64,000 nt of DNA from Clostridia bacterium (GCA_002919235.1 PKEX01000008.1:62001-126000); one strand, 5' to 3'; positions 21,228 to 30,210 are shown, counted from the first letter of the stretch. Numbers and translations are program-made. The notes: generated by a model not told the origin, from the sequence alone.

Positions 21228-22128
21228 TCTCTTCGCCTCCCGGATCCTCTTCCCTCGCTGCCCCGCGCCCACCCGCCAAAGCCCTGGGATCGAGCGCGTC
21301 CAAGAGCCATGCGAGCGCCGTCAGGTCCGCCGCGTTGTGCTCGATCACCGGCGCGATGGCCGCCTCGTCTCCGTCCCGAACGTAGCGGTAGTAGAGGTCA
21401 GGCACCTGGTCGCCGGGGACGTCCCCTTCCCGGACGAGACCCAGGAGCCCGCCGGCGACGGTGGTGAGCCGGCAGTCGGGGAAATGGGCGCCGTAGCGGC
21501 GCCGGCAGGTGTGGAGCAGGTCGACGTGGAGGGCGAAGGTGACGGGCGGCAGGCCGTAGAGACGAAAGCGGGCGCGGACGAACGGTTCGTCAAAGGCTTT
21601 CCCGTTGTAGCTGACGCAGACGGCCCGCCCTTCCAGCTCCAGGGAGACCTGCTTCAATACGGCCGCTTCTTCTTCAAACCCTCTCGCGAAGTACTGGCGG
21701 ATCTCCCACCGGCCCGCACTCCAGAGCGCCACTCCCACGAGGAAGACCGGCAAGGTCTGGGCCAGCCCCGTGGTCTCGATGTCGACCACCGCCACCTCGT
21801 CGCGCCCGAAGAGGGGGAGGAGTTCGATATCCCGGGCCCCCGCGGCCAGCAGCGCCCGGGCGTCCCGCTTCGCCAGCGCGGCCGAGATCCGGGTGGCCGC
21901 CCGGCCGAAGCGGGGATGGCGGGCCAGATCCAGCAGCGTGCGGTATCCCGACTGGGCCAAGCGCTCCCGGGTGCGGGGACCGACCCCGCGCACCAAGTCC
22001 AGCCGGCGTTCCAGCGGCTCAGCCTCCAGGGCGTGCCGGCCCCGCGGGCCCTCCGGGATCACCCGTATCAGCCGCAGCGCGCGGCCTAGCTCGTTTTGGA
22101 ACTCCTGCCGCACCGGCGTCCCGGTCAC
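21214..22128 (-). CDS. RNase H-like exonuclease domain protein, YprB-like
   Basis: About 304 residues. The N-terminal part holds a helix-hairpin-helix segment (VRGVGPRTRERLAQSG, roughly residues 55-75) suited to DNA or RNA binding. The rest is an RNase_H_2/DEDD-type 3'-5' exonuclease domain beginning VVDIETTG (first acidic pair), with YNGKAFDEPF and an HNAADLTALAWLL motif near the end. It resembles B. subtilis YprB. The GTG at 22128 overlaps the preceding stop as GTGA and has GAGGGG upstream. No substrate is known from the sequence. Confidence 0.75.
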   Translation of the reverse strand: MTGTPVRQEFQNELGRALRLIRVIPEGPRGRHALEAEPLERRLDLVRGVGPRTRERLAQSGYRTLLDLARHPRFGRAATRISAALAKRDARALLAAGARDIELLPLFGRDEVAVVDIETTGLAQTLPVFLVGVALWSAGRWEIRQYFARGFEEEAAVLKQVSLELEGRAVCVSYNGKAFDEPFVRARFRLYGLPPVTFALHVDLLHTCRRRYGAHFPDCRLTTVAGGLLGLVREGDVPGDQVPDLYYRYVRDGDEAAIAPVIEHNAADLTALAWLLDALDPRALAGGRGAAREEDPGGEESVSC

Positions 22129-22709
22129 GTCCCGTCCCCTCTTTCCAGCGGGCCCAGGCGCCTGCTTTCGGTCACGACCCAGCGGACGGGCCGGTCGTGC
22201 GCCTCCACCGGCAGCTCGGGCAGCAGCAGCGCGTCGTAGGCCAGGCCCACCGTGGTCACTGCCGGATCCAGCTCCGCCAGGAACCGGTCGTAGTAGCCGC
22301 CGCCGTATCCCAGCCGGAAGCCCCGCAGGTCGTAGGCGACCGCGGGCACCAGCACGGCGGCGAGGGCGTCCAGCGGGACTTGAGGCTGGCCCCGCGGCTC
22401 CAGGATGCCGTACGCGCCGGGAGCCAAATCCGCCTCGCTGAACGCAAGGCGCGGCACGATGCGGCCTTCGCGCACCTCCGGGAACGCCACGGCGGCCCCT
22501 TGCCGCCAGAGGCCCCGCACCCACGGCATGGGGTCCACTTCCCCCCGGGTCGGGGCGTACGCCATCACCAGGCCCGCCCCCGCTGGGAGGAGCCGCTCCA
22601 GCGCCTTACAGACCGCCCCCGATTTCGCCGCCCGGTCCTCGTCCGAGAAGCCGAGGCGGCGAGCCAAGAGCTCTTTCCGGAGCGCCCGTTTCCGCTCCCT
22701 CACGGTCAC
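22125..22709 (-). CDS. 5-formyltetrahydrofolate cyclo-ligase
   Basis: Converts 5-formyl-THF to 5,10-methenyl-THF with ATP, returning an inhibitory storage form to one-carbon metabolism. The 194-residue length and the GYGGGYYDRFL signature near residue 137 are diagnostic of the MTHFS/YgfA family; basic residues at the N-terminus (RERKRALRKELLARR) match the ATP-site start. The GTG start overlaps the DUF84 stop as GTGA and has GGAGG nine bases upstream. Confidence 0.92.
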   Translation of the reverse strand: MTVRERKRALRKELLARRLGFSDEDRAAKSGAVCKALERLLPAGAGLVMAYAPTRGEVDPMPWVRGLWRQGAAVAFPEVREGRIVPRLAFSEADLAPGAYGILEPRGQPQVPLDALAAVLVPAVAYDLRGFRLGYGGGYYDRFLAELDPAVTTVGLAYDALLLPELPVEAHDRPVRWVVTESRRLGPLERGDGT

Positions 22710-23293
22710 CCGCCGCCCCCTCCTCCTCCCGGCCCGGCGAGCTCCTCCTGGTACTCCTCGGGAGAGAGGAAGGGCGCGAGCGCCAGGGCCAGCGCCTCTT
22801 CGAAGAAGCGCTGCCGGCTCACCAGCCCCCGGGTGAGGTAGCCGACCGCGCCCTCGTTCGCGTTGACGTCGGCCCGCCCCACCTTTTCGATCATCAGATC
22901 GCCCAGCACTCGTCCCGCGCGAATCGCCCGCCCGTACCGGTCCGGGAGCCGGAGCTTGCCCGACGGGGCGGTGGAAAGGACGCCGTCCCGGCGGCGGAGG
23001 ACGGCCACCCAGTTCAAGAGATAACAGGCCTCGCCCTCGAACTCGACGCCGCCCTCAAGGCCCACGCCGAAATGCCCTCCGGCGGCCGCCGCAGCCCGGG
23101 CGCGGTAAATGGCCCCCTCCCGCACCTGCTCTCCCACGGGCATCTCGCCGATGGCGGCGGGCAGCGCGACGGGCACCGGCAGGACCTGGACCCCGTCGAA
23201 AGCCCGGGAGAAGACGGTGCGCACCGCCTCCACCTTGGCCGGGTTGGTCGAACCGACGGCTACCTCCAGCGCCGCTTCGTCCCTGCTTTGCAC
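22706..23293 (-). CDS. DUF84 family inosine/xanthosine triphosphatase (YjjX-like)
   Basis: House-cleaning nucleotidase that by family removes ITP, XTP or other damaged purine triphosphates. About 195 residues with the family start VAVGSTNPAKVEAV, GVGLEGGVE in the middle, and a normal core length. GTG at 23293 has GGAGG five bases upstream; a GTG at 23311 is an alternative. The last seven residues are poly-Gly because the codons double as the GC-rich SD of the next gene. Confidence 0.85.
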   Translation of the reverse strand: MQSRDEAALEVAVGSTNPAKVEAVRTVFSRAFDGVQVLPVPVALPAAIGEMPVGEQVREGAIYRARAAAAAGGHFGVGLEGGVEFEGEACYLLNWVAVLRRRDGVLSTAPSGKLRLPDRYGRAIRAGRVLGDLMIEKVGRADVNANEGAVGYLTRGLVSRQRFFEEALALALAPFLSPEEYQEELAGPGGGGGGG

Positions 23294-23322
23294 CGGCGCC
23301 TCCAAGCCCACGACACCCCCTG

Positions 23323-25602
23323 TTACAGCAGGATCGAGACCTCGTCCCGGTCCATCCGCTGGATGCAGCGGGAGAGCTTGGCCGCGAGGATCTCGTCCTG
23401 GCGGGCCGCCTGCCGCACCTGCCGCAGCACGTCGATGGCCCGGCGGAAGGCGAAGACCACGTCTCCTTCGTCGGCGCCGCTCACCCGCACCACTTCGCCG
23501 AAGGGTTCGCCCCTGCTCCACAGGTACGCCGCCTCGGCCAGGTGGTCGTTGAAATCCGTCTGGGAGAAGCCCAGGTACACCCGTTCCATCTTGGCCAAGA
23601 ACTCTACCGTCCGCTTGACGAGCCCGGTGTCGAAGACCCGGTGGCGGCGGCGCTCCTCCCCTTTGCGGGGATCGTAGTCCAGGGAGGCGGCCAGCGCGTT
23701 GATTTCGTCCTCGCTCCAGTCGTGGAAGACGCCCCGGAAGAACAGCTCCGTCACCAAGAGCTCGCTCCCGTTGATCTCGGACGCGAAGAGCCCCCGGGAG
23801 GTGAGCTGCCCGTCCCGGACGTAGTCCAGCGCCGCAAGGAGCGCCAGCTTCTCTTCGAACTCCTGGATGAACGCGTCGTCCGCAGGGAGCTCTGCCAGCG
23901 ATGTCTCGATCCCCTCGATCCGGCTCTCGAGCGCCCGGTACTCCTTGGCCAGGCGTTGGAACCGCTCCAGCGCCTCCGGGCCGAAGCTGGACCGGACTCG
24001 CTGCACCACCCGCCGGTGCTCCCGGATCTCCCGGCGCAGCGCCTTCTGTCCCTTGCGCTCCCCCGCCGCCTGCTTGCGCTCGAGCGCCCGTTCCAAGCGG
24101 GCCAGCGCCCGCTGGCTCTCTACGGCCTCAAGCAGCCTGTCGGCATCCCGCCACGAGAGGTCGCCCAACAGCCGGTCCCGCTCGCTGCGGAGCTTCTCCA
24201 GCTCCCGGTGGAGCCTCTGCTTGGTCTGGCTCAGCTGGAAGGTGGCGAAGTTTCGCCGGAGGATCGACTCGATCTCGTCCCGCTGGTAGTTCTTGACCAG
24301 GTTGAGCACGGTGTTGTAGGAGAGCGTGAACCGGCTCTCGATGGGCTCCACGTCTTCCTCCCGCAGCGACGGGAAATCCCGCGGGTTGAAGAAGTTGAAG
24401 TCCACCGCGGCAAACACGTAGCCCTTTTCGTCAATCCCCCGCCGGCCCGCTCTTCCCGCCATTTGGAAGTACTCCCGGTTCGTCAGGGAGCGAAAGCGTG
24501 AGCCGTCCCACTTCGAGAGGGAGTCGAAGCACACGGTGCGGCACGGGAAGTTGAGCCCGACGGCGAACGTCTCGGTGCAGTAGAGCACCTGGATAAGCCG
24601 CCGCTCAAACAGCTCTTCCACCACGTCCTTCACCACGGGCAAGAGGCCGGCGTGGTGGTAGGCCACCCCTCGCAGCAGGATGGGCTGGATCTCCCGGAGG
24701 CTCCGCTCGCCCGCGCCTTCGTAGCGCCGCAGCGTCCGCTCGATCACCTCCATCACCTGCTCCTGCTCCTCCGCGCTGAGCCAGGCCTGGGTCTCCGCGA
24801 GCTCCCGGGCATTCTGCTCGCACTTGCGGCGGGAGAAGGTGAAAAACAGGCACGGCAGCAGGTCCGGTGCGATGTGGCGCACCAGGTCGATGTGGCGGGT
24901 GGGCTCAAAGGTGGCGGCGACGCTCCCCGACGGCGTGGTGCCAAACCGCGCGGCGTAGCGCCGGTACCTCTTTTCCAGCTGCTTGAAGGTGCACTCCCCC
25001 AGCGCCTGCTCGAAAAGGTGGTGCTCCAGGGGCACCGCCCGGGTCCGGTGGATCACCACCCGCACCGGCCGCCCGTGGATCTCTTCGATCCACCGGGCCA
25101 GTTCGTGAATGTTGGGCACGGTGGCCGAAAGCCCGAGGAAGCGCATGGTGGGGGGCATGAAGATGAGGCTCTCCTCCCACACGCTCCCCCGCTCGGGGTC
25201 GTCGATGTAATGAATCTCGTCGAAGATGACGTGGCTGACGTTCTCCAGCCGGGCCGGCTCGGTGTGGAGGAGGTTCCGGAAGATCTCCGTGGTCATGATG
25301 AGCACCGTCGCCGTGGGGTTGACGACGATGTCGCCCGTGAGGATCCCCACGTTTTCCTCCCCGAGCAGGGCCTTGAACTCCTTGAATTTCTGGTTGCTCA
25401 AAGCCTTGATGGGCGCCGTGTACACCACTTGGCGGCCCGCCCGGAACGTCATCTCGATGAGGTAGTCAGCGATCAGGGTCTTGCCCGTCCCGGTGGGCGC
25501 CGACACCAGGACCGAGTCCCCCGCCGCCAGCGCCTCGATGGCTTCCCGTTGAAAGGCGTCCAGCGTGTACCCGCGATAGGTCGCCAGCTCCTGCTCAACC
25601 AA
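23323..25602 (-). CDS. Ski2-like DEAH-box RNA helicase with DSHCT domain
   Basis: A 759-residue superfamily 2 helicase. Motif I APTGTGKT (near residue 35), Ia APIKALSNQKF, II DEIHYI, III SATVPN, and VI QMAGRAGRRG are all present. They are followed by a long helical insert with coiled-coil character (about residues 420-560) and a C-terminal DSHCT domain. The architecture matches Ski2/Mtr4 RNA helicases. Bacterial members occur in Actinobacteria, Cyanobacteria and some deep Bacillota; their RNA targets are poorly known. TTG at 25602 has AAGGAG about ten bases upstream. The arch-like insert is shorter than in Mtr4. Confidence 0.9.
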   Translation of the reverse strand: MVEQELATYRGYTLDAFQREAIEALAAGDSVLVSAPTGTGKTLIADYLIEMTFRAGRQVVYTAPIKALSNQKFKEFKALLGEENVGILTGDIVVNPTATVLIMTTEIFRNLLHTEPARLENVSHVIFDEIHYIDDPERGSVWEESLIFMPPTMRFLGLSATVPNIHELARWIEEIHGRPVRVVIHRTRAVPLEHHLFEQALGECTFKQLEKRYRRYAARFGTTPSGSVAATFEPTRHIDLVRHIAPDLLPCLFFTFSRRKCEQNARELAETQAWLSAEEQEQVMEVIERTLRRYEGAGERSLREIQPILLRGVAYHHAGLLPVVKDVVEELFERRLIQVLYCTETFAVGLNFPCRTVCFDSLSKWDGSRFRSLTNREYFQMAGRAGRRGIDEKGYVFAAVDFNFFNPRDFPSLREEDVEPIESRFTLSYNTVLNLVKNYQRDEIESILRRNFATFQLSQTKQRLHRELEKLRSERDRLLGDLSWRDADRLLEAVESQRALARLERALERKQAAGERKGQKALRREIREHRRVVQRVRSSFGPEALERFQRLAKEYRALESRIEGIETSLAELPADDAFIQEFEEKLALLAALDYVRDGQLTSRGLFASEINGSELLVTELFFRGVFHDWSEDEINALAASLDYDPRKGEERRRHRVFDTGLVKRTVEFLAKMERVYLGFSQTDFNDHLAEAAYLWSRGEPFGEVVRVSGADEGDVVFAFRRAIDVLRQVRQAARQDEILAAKLSRCIQRMDRDEVSILL

Positions 25603-25637
25603 GGGGAAGACACTCCTTCGTCTACGGCACGCCTTCC

Positions 25638-26474
25638 CTAGCGCGGCTCGTGGTCTGCGTTGTGGGCGATCCTGGCGCACGCCGCGGCCACCAGGGCCGC
25701 CGCCAGGTCGTCCAGGAACGTGTTCACTTGCTCCGTCTGGCTTAGCTTAGCCAGGATGCCCGGCCGCTCCACCGCCAGGTAGCCGAAGTTCGACATCCCG
25801 ATGGAGCCGTAGATGTTGATCACCGACGAGGCCAGCGCTTCGTCGATGCCATAGAGGCGGTGGTCGCAGCGGACGATGCGGCCCAACGGCTCCCGCAGGA
25901 GCTTCGCTTCGGCCATGAGGTCCAGGGTGATCCCCGTGAGGACTGCGTGCTGCACTTCTCGCTTGGCCAAGATCATGTCCAAGCTCTTCAGGCACTCCTC
26001 CAGGGTCAGGTGGGGGTTGTACGGGCGCTGAAGCTCGAGCACCAGCTCCGCGAGGTGGACGAGATCGACGCCCCGGGCCCGGAGGAGCGATTTGACCTCG
26101 TGTTCCAAGTCGACCTCTTCCGGCCCGCTCCGTTCGGGCTCTCCCTTTTCCTCACCGGGCTCCCGAGGCGTCCAGCGCTTCCTGTCCCGGGTGCGATACT
26201 TCTCCATCGCACGGGAGAAGGCGACCGAAAGGTCGATCCCTTGCGAATTGGCAAAGGCGCAGAGGATGAAGAGAAGATCTCCCAATTCCAGCTCGAGATC
26301 GGTCTCGGCCTCGCCGGGCTTCTTCGGCTTTTCCCCAAACCGGTGGTTCAGTTCCCGGGCCAGCTCGCCCACTTCTTCGATCAACCTGGCCAGCATGGAG
26401 AGCGGCCGCCAGTATCCTTCTTTAAACTGGGAGATCCACTGGTGGACCTCCCGCTGCATCTCTCGCATGTCCAT
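25638..26474 (-). CDS. MazG-like NTP pyrophosphohydrolase fused to PgpA (YutG-like) domain
   Basis: A 278-residue two-domain protein. Residues 1-105 are a MazG-like all-alpha fold with LIEEVGELARELNHRFG and ELELGDLLFILCAFANS, carrying the EExxE and ExxD metal-binding pattern of the YpjD/MazG group. Residues about 118-275 match the soluble PgpA/YutG phosphatidylglycerophosphatase-like family: KREVQHAVLTGI, DEALASSVINIYGSIG, TFLDDLAAALVAAACARIAH. A charged linker joins them. I know these as separate proteins, so this looks like a fusion; what couples nucleotide cleaning to this domain is unknown. First gene of the overlapping minus-strand cluster. Confidence 0.8.
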   Translation of the reverse strand: MDMREMQREVHQWISQFKEGYWRPLSMLARLIEEVGELARELNHRFGEKPKKPGEAETDLELELGDLLFILCAFANSQGIDLSVAFSRAMEKYRTRDRKRWTPREPGEEKGEPERSGPEEVDLEHEVKSLLRARGVDLVHLAELVLELQRPYNPHLTLEECLKSLDMILAKREVQHAVLTGITLDLMAEAKLLREPLGRIVRCDHRLYGIDEALASSVINIYGSIGMSNFGYLAVERPGILAKLSQTEQVNTFLDDLAAALVAAACARIAHNADHEPR

Positions 26475-26605
26475 CTCCGGTCATAGCCCCTTCGGGTGTG
26501 CAGATTGTGCTACGGCACGGGAGTTCCCTTCCGCCCTCCCGGCTCCCTGCAGCGGCGCAGCCTCTCCCCGCCCGCGCCGCGGGAACCCCGGGCAGCCCGG
26601 GCATT

Positions 26606-26635
26606 TTGCCCTGCGCCCGGCTCCTGGAGTATACT
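26606..26635 (+). promoter_or_regulatory. Probable promoter of queG
   Basis: TTGCCC (26606-26611), 18-base spacer, TATACT (26630-26635). Transcription would begin near 26642, giving a very short leader before the ATG at 26653. The divergent MazG/PgpA gene starts at 26474. Confidence 0.55.
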
Positions 26636-26652
26636 GGGGGCGAGGTGCGCTC

Positions 26653-27792
26653 ATGAGGCTGGAGGACGAGCTCAAAGCGTATGCCCGCGCCATCGGCATC
26701 CACTCCCTGGGGATCGGCAGCGCCGCCCCGTTCCCTGAAGAAGCCGCACTGCTGGAATCCATGCGCGAGGAGGGCACCTACCCTGCCTTCACCGAGCGGG
26801 ATCCGGCGCTTCGCACCCGGCCGGGCCGCTGGCTGAAAAACGCCGCCAGCGTCATCGCCATCGCCGTCTCCTACCACTCCCAAGAACACCATCACCCTCC
26901 GGCGCGCGGCGAGCTCCGGGGCCTGGTCTCCCGCTACGCGTGGGGGAGAGACTACCATCCGGTTCTCAAGGAAAAGCTCGACGCCGTCGTCTCCTTCCTC
27001 TCGCAGCGGGTCGGTCGCCCGGTGGCCTTTGCGCCCTTCGTCGACACCGGTCCGCCGGTGGAACGGGCCGTCGCCGTCCGGGCCGGCATCGGCTGGTTTG
27101 GGAAGAACGCCTGCATCTACACGCCGCGCCACGGCTCCTACGTCTTCCTCGCCCAGGTAGTGACCGACGTCGAGCTGGAGCCCGACCCGCCCGTAAGCCG
27201 TGCCTGCGGCCCGTGCGACCGCTGCATCCGGGCCTGCCCCACCGGCGCCATCGAGCGGCCCTTCTGGGTGAACCCGTACAAATGCCTCTCGTACATCACC
27301 CAGATGCCCGGCATGATCCCCAAGGAGTACCGGAAGGCCATGGGCCGCCGCCTTTGGGGCTGCGACGTCTGCCAAATCGTCTGCCCTTGGAACTGGGAAG
27401 CCGAAAAGGAAGGAGACCCCGCTTTCAGCGCCGGGGAAGGCGAAGGGCCGCGACCCGAGCTCATCCCGCTGCTCACCATGAGCAACGCCCAATTCCGGGC
27501 TCGCTTTGGCCGCACGGCCATGGGCTGGCGAGGGAAGAAGACCATCCAGCGAAACGCCTGCATCTGCCTGGGAAACATCGGGGATCCCCGGGCAGTCCCC
27601 GCGCTGGCCGACCGGCTTCACCGCGATCCCAAGCCGGTGGTCCGGGCCAGCGCCGCCTGGGCGCTGGGCGAGATCGGCGGCGCGCAGGCCCGCCGGGAGC
27701 TGGAGCGGGCCCTGCGCCGCGAGCAGGACCCCATGGTGATCGGGGAGATCCGGGACGCCCTGGACGCCGCTGGGAAGACGGCGCAGGCGTGA
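26653..27792 (+). CDS. queG: Epoxyqueuosine reductase QueG
   Basis: Cobalamin- and Fe-S-dependent reductase for the last step of queuosine synthesis in tRNA. An N-terminal cobalamin-binding region is followed by two 4Fe-4S cluster motifs, CGPCDRCIRACPTGAI and CDVCQIVCPWN. A C-terminal HEAT-like repeat (GDPRAVPALADRL...VVRASAAWALGEIGG) is typical of long-form QueG and binds tRNA. 379 residues. ATG at 26653 follows GAGG by seven bases. It stands alone between two minus-strand blocks. Confidence 0.95.
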   Translation: MRLEDELKAYARAIGIHSLGIGSAAPFPEEAALLESMREEGTYPAFTERDPALRTRPGRWLKNAASVIAIAVSYHSQEHHHPPARGELRGLVSRYAWGRDYHPVLKEKLDAVVSFLSQRVGRPVAFAPFVDTGPPVERAVAVRAGIGWFGKNACIYTPRHGSYVFLAQVVTDVELEPDPPVSRACGPCDRCIRACPTGAIERPFWVNPYKCLSYITQMPGMIPKEYRKAMGRRLWGCDVCQIVCPWNWEAEKEGDPAFSAGEGEGPRPELIPLLTMSNAQFRARFGRTAMGWRGKKTIQRNACICLGNIGDPRAVPALADRLHRDPKPVVRASAAWALGEIGGAQARRELERALRREQDPMVIGEIRDALDAAGKTAQA

Positions 27793-27817
27793 CGCGCGCG
27801 GCCCGGGGCCGGGCCGG

Positions 27818-28786
27818 TCAGAGCCCGGAGAGCGGGTCGAGGACGATCACCACCGCAAAGCGCCCCAGGAAGTCGTACTCCTTCACCGCCTCCCGGATCC
27901 TTTCCGCGTCAGCCCGGCCGATCACGACGTCCGTCCGGGGCAGCCCCCGCGTCCCCTGGGCGTCCACGACCAGCGGGAGCCGCAAGGGGTAGACGTCGCT
28001 CACCCTGAGGCGCGGGTGCGCGACGCCGTCGCTGAGGTCCGTGGCATAGGCCACCAGGCCTTCGGCCATCATCTGCGCCTGGTTGGCGCCGATGCCGGCA
28101 AAGACCAGCTGCCCGTCCTCATCCCAGATCCGGGGGTTCATGCCCCGCTGAAGATCCGTCCCTTTCGCGTTGACCACCAGGCCCGTGTAGATCGGCTCGC
28201 CCCGGGAAAGCCGTTCCTCCCACTCCCGGGCCAGCCTCTGCTCCAGCGAATCCGCTTCGAACAGGCCGATGTCGTCCCACACCATCTCGCCGGATCCCGT
28301 CAGCACCACCTGGCGCCACCCGGGCTGCGTGGGCGCGTCAAAGCGGAACTCGATCTTCACCCAGCCGTCCTCGGGATCGATCCCCCGGAACACCCTGGGA
28401 TGGCCCCCTTCCCACCGCACGCCCACCACCGCGACCGACCCGGGTGCCAGGGCCCGGACCCACGCCGTCACGGTGTACCTCAAACCCGGTTCAAGAGCGG
28501 GCCCGACGGTCTGCACGATCTCCGCGCCGGGATCGAGGGCCGGCCGGAGGACGACGCCGCCGGTGCCGTCGCGCCCGGCATACGCGTCGTAGCGGGTGTG
28601 CTCCCCCTTCAAGATCCAGTAGTCCGGACCGGAAAAACCGGGATTCCGCAAGTAGTTCCTGGCCGGCGCTCCGAACAGGGTGGCGGTCACTCCCGCCGTG
28701 GCCGCTGCCGCCGCCGGGGCTGCGGCCTGCACCGCCCAGGCCAGGAGGACGACCAGCGCGCCGGCGCGCCGCAGGCCCCGGCTCAC
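27818..28786 (-). CDS. Secreted protein with CBM-like and LPP20/FlgP-like domains
   Basis: 322 residues. A signal peptide covers about residues 1-30 (hydrophobic core, then AAAPAAAAA). Residues about 40-185 (NYLRNPGFSG...YWILKG, RYTVTAWVRA, WDDIGLFEAD) have the strand pattern of CBM4/9-type carbohydrate-binding jelly rolls. The C-terminal part (YTGLVVNAKGTDLQRGMNPRI, DEDGQLVF) resembles the LPP20/FlgP-like domain of envelope proteins. It has no catalytic residues I recognise, so it is probably an envelope-associated binding or structural protein. Its start overlaps the preceding gene's stop (28783-28786). Confidence 0.6.
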   Translation of the reverse strand: MSRGLRRAGALVVLLAWAVQAAAPAAAAATAGVTATLFGAPARNYLRNPGFSGPDYWILKGEHTRYDAYAGRDGTGGVVLRPALDPGAEIVQTVGPALEPGLRYTVTAWVRALAPGSVAVVGVRWEGGHPRVFRGIDPEDGWVKIEFRFDAPTQPGWRQVVLTGSGEMVWDDIGLFEADSLEQRLAREWEERLSRGEPIYTGLVVNAKGTDLQRGMNPRIWDEDGQLVFAGIGANQAQMMAEGLVAYATDLSDGVAHPRLRVSDVYPLRLPLVVDAQGTRGLPRTDVVIGRADAERIREAVKEYDFLGRFAVVIVLDPLSGL

Positions 28787-29832
28787 GACAGAAACACCCT
28801 CTCGCCGGTCTGGGCGGCCCGGTAGATGGCCTGCACCAGCTCCACCGCTTTGGTCCCCTCTTCTCCGTCCACCAGGGGAGGCCGCCCGGTCCTCACCGCT
28901 TCCACGAAATCCTCCAGCTGCCGCCGGTGGTTGTCGAAGGAGATGGCCATCGGATCGCTGGCGGCGCCGGAAAGCTCCCGGGCCCCGTAGCGTTCCAGCA
29001 TTTCCGCGACCGGGTGGGGATCGCCCCCTTCGTACCAGGAGGCGACGGCGTCATCCACCAGGACCACGCCCCCGCGGTCGCCGTGGATTTCGACGCGCTT
29101 GGGATAGCCCGGAAAGACGGACGTCGTGGCCTGGATCACCCCGATGGCGCCCGAGGTGAAGCGGAGCAGCGCCGAGAGGGTGTCCTCCACTTCAATCCGC
29201 TGGTGGGCCAGGCAATCCGCCCGGGCGTCGACGCTCTCCACCGACCCCATGAGCCAGAGGAGCAGGTCGACCGCGTGGATGGCCTGGTTCATCAGGGCGC
29301 CGCCGCCGTCCAGCTCCCACGTGCCCCTCCAGGCGCCCCCGTCGTAGTACGACTGCGGCCGGTACCACTTGACGTACGCATCGCCCATGACGATGCGGCC
29401 GAAGCGCCCCTCCTCCACGGCCCTTTTCGCCGCCTGGTTGGCCGGTGCGAAGCGGCTCTGGAAAATCACGCCCACCTGCACTCCCCGGGCGCGCGCCCGC
29501 TCCACGATGGTGCGGCAGCGCTGTACCGTCACCTCCAGCGGCTTTTCTACCACCACGTGCTTGCCCGCTTCGATGGCGGCCAGCGCCGGCTCGAGGTGAA
29601 ACCCCGACGGCGTGCAGACGATCACTGCGTCCACGTCGTCGCGCCCGGCCAGCGCCTCCAAAGTGGGCTCCCAATCGACGCCGTGCTCCCTGGCGACGGC
29701 CTGCGCCCGCTCGGGCGTCCGGCTCCACACCGCCACAAGGCGCGCCGAGTCCATCTTTTTTATGCTTTCAATGTGGGCCATGGAGATGGCGCCACAGCCT
29801 GCGATCGCAAAGCGAAACGGTGCGTCCGCCAT
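28783..29832 (-). CDS. Gfo/Idh/MocA family oxidoreductase
   Basis: NAD(P)-dependent sugar or polyol dehydrogenase family, 349 residues. The N-terminal Rossmann fold shows AIAGCGAISMAHIESI and VVVEKPLEVT (the EKP motif, catalytic Lys); the C-terminal alpha/beta domain has GGGALMNQAIHAVDLLLWLMG with the conserved D and H. The substrate is not evident. It is translationally coupled to the downstream secreted CBM-like protein, which hints at an envelope sugar, but that is only context. Confidence 0.85.
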   Translation of the reverse strand: MADAPFRFAIAGCGAISMAHIESIKKMDSARLVAVWSRTPERAQAVAREHGVDWEPTLEALAGRDDVDAVIVCTPSGFHLEPALAAIEAGKHVVVEKPLEVTVQRCRTIVERARARGVQVGVIFQSRFAPANQAAKRAVEEGRFGRIVMGDAYVKWYRPQSYYDGGAWRGTWELDGGGALMNQAIHAVDLLLWLMGSVESVDARADCLAHQRIEVEDTLSALLRFTSGAIGVIQATTSVFPGYPKRVEIHGDRGGVVLVDDAVASWYEGGDPHPVAEMLERYGARELSGAASDPMAISFDNHRRQLEDFVEAVRTGRPPLVDGEEGTKAVELVQAIYRAAQTGERVFLS

Positions 29833-29871
29833 CCGGAAGCCTCCCTCAACGTCCGTTCTCCCGCCGCGAGC

Positions 29872-30210
29872 TCACGGCTGAAGCGCCGCCAGCGCTTGGG
29901 CCAGCGCGCGCCGGAGCTCGTCCTTCTCCTTCTTCCCGACCCAGCGGGCCGCCTCCCGGCCCCGGTGGAAGAGAATGAGGGTGGGAATGCTGCTCACGTC
30001 ACACCGTTCGGCGGTGGCCAAATTTTCATCGGTATTTACCCGGAGCCTCCGCAGCCGCCCGCGGAACTCCTCGAGCGCTTCGGCCAACACCGGCGCGAAC
30101 TTGCGGCACGGCCCGCACCACGGCGCCCAGAACTCCACGAGGACCGGGTGCGGCGCCTTGAGCACCCGCTCCTCAAACTCGTCGTCCCGAAGGTCGATAA
30201 GGCTCGTCAC
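29872..30210 (-). CDS. Thioredoxin family protein
   Basis: A 112-residue single thioredoxin fold with the redox motif WCGPC in VEFWAPWCGPCRKFAP near residue 30 and the cis-proline in SSIPTLILFHRG. It acts as a cytosolic thiol-disulfide reductant; there is no signal peptide with the GTG start at 30210. That start has AGGCGG about ten bases upstream; longer upstream frames are Arg-rich and not family-like. Confidence 0.85.
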   Translation of the reverse strand: MTSLIDLRDDEFEERVLKAPHPVLVEFWAPWCGPCRKFAPVLAEALEEFRGRLRRLRVNTDENLATAERCDVSSIPTLILFHRGREAARWVGKKEKDELRRALAQALAALQP

